Shown: in pieces, positions 5,787-11,444 of the stretch
Numbering within the stretch: position 1 is the stretch's first letter
How the letters are laid out: each line of letters starts with the position of its first letter
Assembly: GCA_905373185.1 (NCBI GenBank)
Contig: CAJPSE010000036.1
Span: 1 to 11,444 of the forward strand
DNA from: an uncultured Fretibacterium sp.
Lineage (GTDB): Bacteria > Synergistota > Synergistia > Synergistales > Aminobacteriaceae
Length of the DNA: 11,444 nucleotides
Reading direction: 5' to 3'
Notes under the pieces: generated by a model
Told to the model about the DNA's origin: nothing
The model's database searches: none
Seen by the model: the letters and a program-made list of their open reading frames with translations, nothing else
Position numbers and translations under genes: made by a program

Positions 5787-6994
5787 GACGCTCGCTTTCC
5801 GACTTCGTCCCCCTCCTGTTGGGGGATGGTGGGCTTCCCGAGATTCTCGATGAGATTCGGGCCGAGCTCTCCGTGGGCATCGCCTGGCGGGAACTGGATA
5901 CGGGAAACGTCGTCTGCCGCGGGGACCCCGTCTTCGAGGAAAGGATGCTCTCCTTTCCCCTTCGGGAGATCGTCCGAATCTACATATCTTATGAGGTCGA
6001 CGTCTCCGGGAATGTCGTCGGCCGCCTCGTGCTGGACCGTCCAAAGGGGCTTTCGGGCCCCCCTCGGGAACGCCTGGAGGACAGCCTGTCGGTCCTGAGG
6101 CTGTTCTATGGACAGAGGCTCGCCGAAAGCCGCCTGAAGACCCGCTATCGCAATGAATTCGTGCAGGACCTCATCTACGGCCGGGTCTATCACGAGGAGG
6201 AGATCCGCAACCGCGCCCGGGCATTCCATTGGAAGCTGGAGGGCGACGGCGTCGTATGCCTCGTCGTCTCGTCCGAATGGGAGGGGGCGGATAAGGAGGG
6301 AGCGAATAGGGAGAAAGCGAATGGCTCGGCGTCGGACGAGGCGCTGCTGAACGGCTTCAACCTGATCCAGTCCCGGGTCCTGGCGTTTTTCCCGAAATCC
6401 ATCTACGCCCGTCTTCCGGATTCCCTCATCGTCCTCCTCTCCCTCCAGCTCCCGGAGGATCGGGGGCGGGAAGCGCGCCTGCGGGATTTCAGGGGCACCC
6501 TGAGGGAGGTCCTGGAGAGTGCCCTGCACGACGCCCGCGAGCGCTGCGGAATGAGATTTTTCGCCTCGGCCGGGGGCTGGCGCAGCCGGCCCATCCTTGC
6601 CCATCAAAGCTATCAGGAGGCTCGTCAGGCACAGATGATCCTGAGGAGCGGGATATCTCATCAGGATTTTGTCTTTTGGGAACAACTTGGAGGGTCCCGC
6701 ATGATCGCCATATTGGCGGACATGGAGCCGGCCCGGGAATTCTGCCGGGAGACCCTGGCCCCACTGCTGCAGGAGGCCCGGGACGGGGAGGAGCTCATCC
6801 ATACGCTGCTCTGCGTCGAGGAGTGCGGCGGAGACCTGGGGCGAGCCGCAAAGACGCTCTCGCTGCACTACAATACCCTGCGTTACCGCCTGAGGCGGAT
6901 TCATGAAATTCTGGACCTCGCCGCCCACGACGGCGAACGTCGCTTCAACCTGTCCCTGGCGCTGCGCATCCACAGGGTCATGAGCAGAAACTGA
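5783..6994 (+). CDS. PucR/CdaR-family transcriptional regulator
   Basis: A 403-residue cytoplasmic DNA-binding protein. The C-terminal PucR helix-turn-helix is clear at about 338-398: LLCVEECGGDLGRAAKTLSL, then HYNTLRYRLRRIHEILDL. The N-terminal half (1-110) resembles the ligand-sensing region of this family, starting LSDFVPLLLGDGGLPEILDE. The middle (about 140-310) fits the degenerate GGDEF-like domain seen in CdaR-type proteins, with a charged, low-complexity insertion near 170-190. The ATG at 5783 is the only good start; it has no ribosome binding site and overlaps the stop of the small ORF. Characterised relatives (PucR of Bacillus, CdaR and AllS-like systems) control purine, allantoin or sugar-acid use, usually as activators. 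Its place ahead of an amidohydrolase, M20 hydrolase and formiminotransferase set suggests it controls them. The effector is unknown. Confidence 0.88.
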   Translation: MRRSLSDFVPLLLGDGGLPEILDEIRAELSVGIAWRELDTGNVVCRGDPVFEERMLSFPLREIVRIYISYEVDVSGNVVGRLVLDRPKGLSGPPRERLEDSLSVLRLFYGQRLAESRLKTRYRNEFVQDLIYGRVYHEEEIRNRARAFHWKLEGDGVVCLVVSSEWEGADKEGANREKANGSASDEALLNGFNLIQSRVLAFFPKSIYARLPDSLIVLLSLQLPEDRGREARLRDFRGTLREVLESALHDARERCGMRFFASAGGWRSRPILAHQSYQEARQAQMILRSGISHQDFVFWEQLGGSRMIAILADMEPAREFCRETLAPLLQEARDGEELIHTLLCVEECGGDLGRAAKTLSLHYNTLRYRLRRIHEILDLAAHDGERRFNLSLALRIHRVMSRN

Positions 6995-7010
6995 ACGGCG
7001 TGATTTCCTC

Positions 7011-7045
7011 AGTCTCCAGTCTCCAGTTTCCAGTTCTCAGTCCCT
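7011..7045. repeat. Imperfect heptamer tandem repeat (AGTCTCC)
   Basis: Five successive seven-base units (AGTCTCC twice, then AGTTTCC, AGTTCTC, AGTCCCT) start 17 bases after the regulator stop, in the 252-base gap before the M20 gene. The rest of that gap is AT-rich. It holds an A/T stem TTTTTGTT/AACAAAAA at 7109-7130 and GATAAT at 7185-7190 as a poor promoter candidate for the M20 gene. Confidence 0.7.
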
Positions 7046-7246
7046 TTCGCGGCTTTATGCGTGCCGCTGAAAAAAACGAACTCCCCACCACTTGATTCCC
7101 TGCCTCGATTTTTGTTAAAAAAAACAAAAACATCTCCATTATTTCATGGTGTGTGTCAGTGCTTTTATCCTCGTCCTTTCTTAAGATAATATGGTCGGTA
7201 TTTCCTTTAAGACCTTCGATACTCATTCTTAGGGGAGGAGACGAGA

Positions 7247-8416
7247 TTGTTCGAGCCCGAGCAGTGTGCCAGGGAGATTCTGGGGCAGCTGGTGAGAATC
7301 CGTACGACTCAGCCCGCCGGCGACGAGAAGGACGCCGTCATCTTCCTGAAGGAGATCTTCGACCCCTTTACGAGGGAGATCGTGGTGCTCGATCATGGGG
7401 CCAACAGGGCTTCCATGATCCTGACCATGCCCGGACGGGATCGTGGGCGGGCCGTTGCCGTGACCGGCCATCTGGATACGGTGAACGTGGATTCCGAGGA
7501 GGCTTGGACGCACGCGCCCTTCTCTGCCTTCTGCGACGGCGAGCGGCTCTATGGCCGCGGAGCGGCGGATATGAAGGGTGGGGTGACCAGCATCGTCCTG
7601 ACGGCGCTCAAGTTGTTTCGGGAGGGCTTCAAGCCGTCCGTGGACGTTCACTTCTGCTTCACGGCCGACGAGGAGTACGGAGGGATAGGGGCCGAGGCCC
7701 TTTGCAACAGCGGAAAGCTGGACCGTGTGGCCGAGCTGGTCGTGGTCAAGCCCACCGACGGGCGGGTTGGTCTGGCCGGCAAGGGGGCCCTGGGGCTCTC
7801 GGTGAGAGCGAGGGGGCTGAGCGCTCACGCCTCGCGTCCGGGGCAGGGGGTCAATGCCGTGGAGCAGGTGTCCGCGTTTGCCCGGTCCATATCGGCATTG
7901 CTCCGCAAGAAGGGGCGCTATCCCCTCTTGGGTGTGTCCACCTGCGTCGTCACGGGGCTCCATGGTTCCGTCAGCACCAATGTCGTCCCCGACAGGGCGG
8001 AGGCCACGTTCGACATCCGCACCTCCCCGGGCATCTCCCATTCGGGGCTTCTGGATCAGATTCACGAGATAGCCCGTGTCCAGATGCGGAAATACCCGCC
8101 CCTGGCCCTGGAGATAACGCCTTACCTGGACCGTCCGGCTCTGGGCATGGACGAGGACGCCCCCCTGGTACGCCGTTTCGTCCGCATCTTCAAAACGCTG
8201 GGGCTTCCCTGGGAGACGACGGGGATAACCTACTTCACCGATGCCTCCGTGTTCGTCCCCAGGCTGGGTGTCCCCTTCGTCGTCATCGGACCTGGGGACG
8301 AGCGATTCTTCCATCAGGCCGACGAATACGTCACCCTGAAGGCCGTGCTCCAGTCGGCGCGGATCCTCGAGGAGTACGTCAGGACGATCCCCGGCGCGGA
8401 GGACGGAGAGGGGTAG
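7247..8416 (+). CDS. M20-family metallohydrolase (ArgE/DapE/YgeY-like peptidase or amidohydrolase)
   Basis: A 389-residue zinc-type amidohydrolase that removes an acyl, carbamoyl or peptide group. It starts at TTG (7247): GGGGAGGAG ends six bases upstream and no ATG is near. Motifs: GHLDTV (His75, Asp77), YGRGAADMKGG (Asp109), TADEEYGG (Glu142 and Glu143), the dimerisation domain at about 180-290 with GLSAHASRPGQGVNA at 190-204, and the last ligand His356 in FFHQADEYV. One difference stands out: the usual metal-binding Glu in the EPT motif is Lys168 (VVVKPTDG), a single-base change from a Glu codon. Sequence alone cannot fix the substrate among N-acyl amino acids, dipeptides and ureido compounds. 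The neighbours (formiminotransferase, cyclic amidohydrolase, PucR regulator) favour a ureido or N-carbamoyl product of ring opening; E. coli YgeY is a comparable M20 protein beside a hydantoinase. Confidence 0.85.
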   Translation: MFEPEQCAREILGQLVRIRTTQPAGDEKDAVIFLKEIFDPFTREIVVLDHGANRASMILTMPGRDRGRAVAVTGHLDTVNVDSEEAWTHAPFSAFCDGERLYGRGAADMKGGVTSIVLTALKLFREGFKPSVDVHFCFTADEEYGGIGAEALCNSGKLDRVAELVVVKPTDGRVGLAGKGALGLSVRARGLSAHASRPGQGVNAVEQVSAFARSISALLRKKGRYPLLGVSTCVVTGLHGSVSTNVVPDRAEATFDIRTSPGISHSGLLDQIHEIARVQMRKYPPLALEITPYLDRPALGMDEDAPLVRRFVRIFKTLGLPWETTGITYFTDASVFVPRLGVPFVVIGPGDERFFHQADEYVTLKAVLQSARILEEYVRTIPGAEDGEG

Positions 8417-8595
8417 GGCCGTTCTTTCGCAGCTTTTGGGTAGATTTTCGTCGTTTTGTGCCTTGTGTTCGGCGCGTTGCGGCTGTCGTCGTCTCTCGGG
8501 CGGGATTTTCGTCTTCGTCCCGGTCCTGCAGCCGATTCGCATAAGGGGATTCGTCCCCGAAAGTCTCAAAATTTTTTTGAAGAAGGGGAAAGAGA
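8417..8595 (+). promoter_or_regulatory. Intergenic leader before the formiminotransferase gene with two hairpins and a T-run
   Basis: This 179-base gap is rich in T and in repeated CGTC/TTCGTC words. It contains a stem CGGGA/TCCCG (8501-8522), a stem GGGGA-TTCG-TCCCC (8545-8558), and TCAAAA followed by seven T (8566-8580) just before the ribosome binding site AAGAAGGGG. The order of hairpin, T-run and start codon fits a leader attenuator. No known riboswitch was recognised. Confidence 0.3.
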
Positions 8596-9537
8596 ATGGC
8601 AGTCAAGCAATATGTGCACTCCGCTCCAAACTTCAGTGCCGGTCGGGATAAGGCGGTCGTAGATGCCGTCGTCAACGAGGTTCGTAACGTTCCCGGCGTG
8701 CGCTTCATCGATTGTTATCCCGATGCGGACTTCGACCGCACTCCCGTGGAGCTTATAGGCGAGCCGGAGCCGCTGGCCAAGGCGTTGGTCGCGATGGCGG
8801 GCAAGGCCTACGAGCTGATCGATATGCGCGTGCAGAAGGGGAAGCACCCCCGCATCGGCGCACAGGACACCATTCCGCTTTTCCCGCTGCGCAACATCGG
8901 GTTGGACGAGGTCAAGGAGCTTGCATTCCGCATCGGCCGGGAGCTGTGGGAGAAGTACGGCGTGCCCGTGTTCTTCGCGGGGGTCAACGCGCGCTCCGAG
9001 GAGCGGCGGGAGATATCCTTCATCCGTCAGGGGCAGTACGAGGGCCTGAAGAAGCTTCTCGAGGAGAACCAGGGCAACCCCGCGGTTCTGGAGTCGCGTG
9101 CGCCTGACCTGGGGAAGGGGCTGCTCTCCGAGAAGAGCGGCGCCACGATCGTGAGCGCCGGCGAGAGGAACCTGGTGGCCGTCAACGTGCTGTTGAACAC
9201 GAAGGACCTGGACGTCGCCAAGAGGATCGCTAAGATGGTCCGTGGCCCCTCGGGTGGGTTCAGCACCATCAGGGCCGTGGCCTTCACCCCGGACGGGTAT
9301 GAGGAGGCGGCCGTCTCCATGAACATGTTCAATACGGACGATACGCCGCTTTATCGCGTGGTGGAGCTGATCCGTTCCGAGGCCGCCAGCGTCGGGGTCT
9401 CCGTGAAGGGCGTCCAGATGAGCGGCGTGTTCCCCACGAAGGTCCTGCTTCAGTGCGCGGACCATTATCTTCACCTTCTGGACTTCCAGGAGCATCAGCT
9501 GCTGGAGCACAACATGCTGCTGCTGGAGAGCGAGTAG
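8596..9537 (+). CDS. ftcD: Glutamate formimidoyltransferase-like protein (FtcD N-terminal domain type)
   Basis: A 313-residue single-domain formiminotransferase, without the cyclodeaminase domain that is fused on in animals. Known members move a formimino group from formiminoglutamate to tetrahydrofolate in the cytoplasm. The N-terminal PNFSAGRD (11-18) matches the family PNFSEG motif. KGKHPRIGAQDTIPLFPLR at 81-99 contains His84, equivalent to the catalytic histidine in the HPRMGALD motif of the pig enzyme. The C-terminal half (about 180-290) is the second ferredoxin-like subdomain. The last 25 residues (LHLLDFQEHQLLEHNMLLLE) form a leucine-rich helix that may extend the dimer. No histidine-degradation genes accompany it, whereas a ring-opening amidohydrolase and M20 hydrolase do, so formiminoglycine from purine breakdown is a reasonable alternative donor. 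The fold is certain; the donor is not. Confidence 0.9.
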   Translation: MAVKQYVHSAPNFSAGRDKAVVDAVVNEVRNVPGVRFIDCYPDADFDRTPVELIGEPEPLAKALVAMAGKAYELIDMRVQKGKHPRIGAQDTIPLFPLRNIGLDEVKELAFRIGRELWEKYGVPVFFAGVNARSEERREISFIRQGQYEGLKKLLEENQGNPAVLESRAPDLGKGLLSEKSGATIVSAGERNLVAVNVLLNTKDLDVAKRIAKMVRGPSGGFSTIRAVAFTPDGYEEAAVSMNMFNTDDTPLYRVVELIRSEAASVGVSVKGVQMSGVFPTKVLLQCADHYLHLLDFQEHQLLEHNMLLLESE

Positions 9538-9542
9538 GAACA

Positions 9543-9567
9543 GGGCGGAGTTCGCCCCGCGAGGGGC
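9543..9567 (+). promoter_or_regulatory. Two mutually exclusive hairpins after the formiminotransferase gene
   Basis: GGGCG (9543-9547) can pair with CGCCC (9553-9557), or GCCCC (9554-9558) can pair with GGGGC (9563-9567) around a GCGA tetraloop. The two stems share bases, so only one forms at a time. They begin five bases after the stop. They could serve as transcript end, stabiliser or switch; no T-run follows. Confidence 0.35.
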
Positions 9568-9568
9568 C

Positions 9569-9594
9569 GATTTGCGATTTGGATTTGCGATTTG
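9569..9594. repeat. Tandem repeat, two copies of GATTTGCGATTTG
   Basis: Two perfect adjacent 13-base copies, each made of GATTTG, C, GATTTG. The DNA is AT-richer than the flanking genes and non-coding. The design matches that of the repeat at 2580-2607. Confidence 0.85.
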
Positions 9595-9635
9595 ATTGAA
9601 GGGAAGCGTTTCGGGTCTGGGCGCTTCGACATGGA

Positions 9636-9705
9636 GCTGAAACGGCAGTTTTTTGCTGAAACTGTAGTTTTGTTGAAATGGCAGTTTTGCTGAAATGGCA
9701 ATTGG
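9636..9705. repeat. Four-copy 17-bp tandem repeat directly before the amidohydrolase ribosome binding site
   Basis: Units are 9636-9654 (19 bases, extra T's), 9655-9671, 9672-9688 and 9689-9705, with consensus GCTGAAATGGCAGTTTT. Unit 2 contains AAACTGTAGTTT, a perfect dyad around a two-base centre; the other units are partly symmetric. The array ends one base before AAGGAGG, so it lies in the amidohydrolase 5' leader. Confidence 0.8.
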
Positions 9706-9721
9706 AAGGAGGTTCCTATTC

Positions 9722-11323
9722 ATGAAGTACGACGTGATCGTGAAGAATGCCAGGATACCGCAGGGCGATGGAACGGCGCTGACGAACATTCTGGTGAAGG
9801 ACGAGAAGATTTCCGGTTTTGTCGAATGCGCGGAGGGTATCGAGGCCAAGGAGGTCATCGACGCGAAGGGGTTCCTGACACTGCCGGGGTGCATCGATTC
9901 CCATACGCATTTTATGTATCAGGGTTTCAACCACAGGGAGAACTTCGTCACGGGCTCCGCTGCGGCCGCCCGCGGCGGCATCACCACCATCATCGACATG
10001 CCCTGCTGTTCGGTCCCGTCCGTGAGGAGCGTCAAGCAGATGGACCTGAAGAGGAGTCTGCTTGCGCGCCAGGCCTTGGTGGACTTCGCCCTGTGGGGCG
10101 GCGTCACGGGGGAGGACGTGAGGGAGGATCGCCTGGACAACGTCGCCGCTCAGGCCGACCACGGTGCGGTGGCCTTCAAGGTCTACATGACACCTTCGGT
10201 CCCCACCTATCCCAGGGTCACCGACCCCGAGATGCTCGAGGCCTTCAGGGCCGTGGCCCAGACGGGGCTGGCGGTGGGTATCCACGCCGAGAACTTCGCG
10301 ATGTGCGACTTCTACGTGAAGAAGTTCCAGAAGGAGGGTCGGATGGACGGTCCGGCCTGGGCCGAGGCCAGGATGGAGCTGGCCGAGAAGGTGGCCATTG
10401 AGCTGGGCATCTCCTTCGCCGAGGCCGTGGGGGCCCGGCTGCATATCGTCCACATGAGCACGGGCATCGGCGCGAAGCTGATCCGCGGGGCCAAGCTCCG
10501 CGGCCTGAACTGCACCAGTGAGACCTGCCCGCATTACCTGACGCTCAACTATCAGGAGGCCATGACGAAGTACGGGGCCTGCGCCAAAATAGCTCCTCCC
10601 CTGCGGACGAAGCGGGACAACGAGGAGCTTTGGCAGGGACTGGTGGACGGCAGCGTGGACTTCATCGCGACGGACCACGCCCCCTACGAGCTCGAGAGCG
10701 AGAAGCGCTTCGAGGGCATGAACATCTGGACGGCCTTCCCCGGCATCCCCGGGGTGGAGACCATGGTTCCCATCCTCGTGTCGGAGGGCTACAACAAGGG
10801 GCGCCTCACGCTGAGCAAGCTCGTGGACGTGCTCTCCAGGAACGCGGCCATTCATTACGGCCTGTATCCCAAGAAGGGTGCCATGCATATCGGCTCCGAC
10901 GCCGACTTCACGATCATCGACCTGGATAAGGAGTGGACGATCGACGTCAAGAACGAGGCCTCGATGTGCGGCTACACCCCCCTGGAGGGGATGAAGCTGA
11001 AGGGGCGCGTCGCCAAGACGGTCGTCCGGGGGCACGTCGTCTTCGAGGATAAGGTCGAGAGCTCGCTCTCCGGCCTGAGCGACGCGGAGCTTCGCAGCCT
11101 CGTGCACGAGTACCCCGAGGAGATCCAGCGCGATTACGCGGACCTCTTCAAGGAGTTCGACAACCTGGAGAGCCCCCAGTACAAGAAGGGGTACCGGAGG
11201 GATCATCCCGAGCTGGTGGACGCGCATATCCGCGGCATCAAGGGCATCGTCGCCAAGCCCGGAAGCGGGCAGTTCATCCCGCGCCAGAGCATCCAGGTGC
11301 TGGACCGCGTTCTGAAGTTCTAG
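9722..11323 (+). CDS. Cyclic amidohydrolase, allantoinase/dihydropyrimidinase/hydantoinase type, with C-terminal insertion
   Basis: A 533-residue metal-dependent hydrolase that opens cyclic amide rings. The ATG at 9722 has AAGGAGG nine bases upstream; an in-frame ATG at 9695 lies in the repeat array and has none. All metal-site residues are present: His61 and His63 (DSHTHF), carboxylated-lysine candidate Lys153 (GAVAFKVYM), His188 (VGIHAENF), His244 (LHIVHMS) and Asp318 (ATDHAPYE). The order and wording of motifs, including TSETCPHYL and AKIAPPLR, resemble AllB allantoinase more than classical dihydropyrimidinase. At about 450 residues a relative would be complete; here a charged helical block of roughly 65 residues (about 448-512) precedes the usual terminal GSGQFIPR. 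The substrate may be allantoin, a hydantoin, or xanthine, given the formiminotransferase and M20 neighbours. The stop codon lies within the left arm of a MITE-like inverted repeat. Confidence 0.9.
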   Translation: MKYDVIVKNARIPQGDGTALTNILVKDEKISGFVECAEGIEAKEVIDAKGFLTLPGCIDSHTHFMYQGFNHRENFVTGSAAAARGGITTIIDMPCCSVPSVRSVKQMDLKRSLLARQALVDFALWGGVTGEDVREDRLDNVAAQADHGAVAFKVYMTPSVPTYPRVTDPEMLEAFRAVAQTGLAVGIHAENFAMCDFYVKKFQKEGRMDGPAWAEARMELAEKVAIELGISFAEAVGARLHIVHMSTGIGAKLIRGAKLRGLNCTSETCPHYLTLNYQEAMTKYGACAKIAPPLRTKRDNEELWQGLVDGSVDFIATDHAPYELESEKRFEGMNIWTAFPGIPGVETMVPILVSEGYNKGRLTLSKLVDVLSRNAAIHYGLYPKKGAMHIGSDADFTIIDLDKEWTIDVKNEASMCGYTPLEGMKLKGRVAKTVVRGHVVFEDKVESSLSGLSDAELRSLVHEYPEEIQRDYADLFKEFDNLESPQYKKGYRRDHPELVDAHIRGIKGIVAKPGSGQFIPRQSIQVLDRVLKF

Positions 11324-11411
11324 GGAAACGCTGATTAAAACAAGAACGCATATTTTGCCAAAGAGAAATATGTAAAACATCTATGGGAAAAAAGTTCCAG
11401 CGCTTCCCTAG
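11320..11411. mobile_element. MITE-like element, 92 bp with 14-bp terminal inverted repeats
   Basis: CTAGGGAAACGCTG (11320-11333) and CAGCGCTTCCCTAG (11398-11411) are inverted repeats with one mismatch. The 64-base interior is AT-rich and codes for nothing visible. The outermost bases allow a TA or CTAG target duplication, with arms starting at GGGAA. The left arm supplies the TAG stop of the amidohydrolase. Small non-coding elements with such ends are usually moved by the transposase of a full insertion sequence elsewhere; I cannot name the family. A very long-looped transcript hairpin is the alternative. Confidence 0.55.
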
Positions 11412-11421
11412 AAATTAACAT

Positions 11422-11444
11422 GGGGGGTTTGGCCCCAATCCCCC
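11422..11444. other. G-run/C-run inverted repeat at the window edge
   Basis: GGGGG then TTGG can pair with CCAA then CCCCC around a very small loop, with one T-T mismatch (11423-11444). A sixth G at 11422 would pair with the next base if it is C, so the structure is probably cut by the window edge. It could be a terminator stem or the start of another repeat. Confidence 0.35.

Noticed and set aside
5573..6973. Minus-strand open frame of 466 codons opposite the PucR-type regulator
   Set aside because: Its composition is that of an antisense shadow, and the plus strand carries an unmistakable PucR helix-turn-helix. It also overlaps the nucleotidyltransferase start.
7181..7240. Purine riboswitch before the M20 gene (ATATGG followed by TATTTCC)
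   Set aside because: The two loop words are vaguely similar, but no P1, P2 or P3 stems can be drawn around them.
9695..9721. ATG at 9695 as start of the amidohydrolase
   Set aside because: It lies within the fourth repeat unit without a ribosome binding site, whereas AAGGAGG precedes the ATG at 9722 at ideal distance.
9716..11380. Long minus-strand open frame of 554 codons opposite the amidohydrolase
   Set aside because: It mirrors the codon pattern of a clearly functional gene with all active-site residues; its protein is His/Val/Gly-rich without any domain. Such shadows are common in GC-rich genes.

Overview
The window reads as GC-rich chromosome from an anaerobic diderm bacterium. A secreted periplasmic binding protein whose signal peptide lacks a lipobox cysteine points to an outer membrane. 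A PucR-type regulator beside a cyclic amidohydrolase, an M20 hydrolase and a formiminotransferase points to amino-acid or purine fermentation. Synergistota (for example an oral Fretibacterium-like lineage) is my best guess from gene style only; there is no rRNA or marker gene to confirm it.

Layout. Positions 1-2294 (minus strand) hold a FecB-FecCD-FecE type metal-chelate ABC importer: binding protein, permease, and the first 52 trustworthy codons of the ATPase. The first 40 bases of the window are an exact inverted copy of 333-372 inside the permease gene, so the left edge looks like a fold-back junction and the ATPase is broken there. Positions 2295-2878 hold no convincing gene, only short hairpins and a 14-bp tandem repeat. 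Positions 2879-5120 (plus strand) form a MarR-controlled operon: a TTGACA/TATCAT promoter, a perfect 22-bp palindrome at the start site, a MarR regulator with a long C-terminal tail, a YtrB/EcsA-like ABC ATPase and its six-helix permease. A tRNA-Ser(GGA) with its own promoter follows at 5222-5309, and convergent to it lies an orphan minimal nucleotidyltransferase gene.

From 5659 to 11323 (plus strand) an extended -10 promoter leads into a 31-codon ORF, coupled by an ATGA overlap to a PucR/CdaR-type regulator. An M20 metallohydrolase (TTG start), a single-domain glutamate-formiminotransferase-like protein and an allantoinase/dihydropyrimidinase-like amidohydrolase follow, separated by 179-252 bp of repeat-rich, AT-richer DNA. 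Ring-opening amidohydrolase, deacylase or decarbamoylase, and formimino transfer to tetrahydrofolate are chemical steps known in anaerobic purine (xanthine) fermentation through formiminoglycine. That assignment is an inference.

The last gene ends inside one arm of a 92-bp inverted-repeat element (11320-11411) that looks like a MITE. The window then stops within a G/C-run hairpin.
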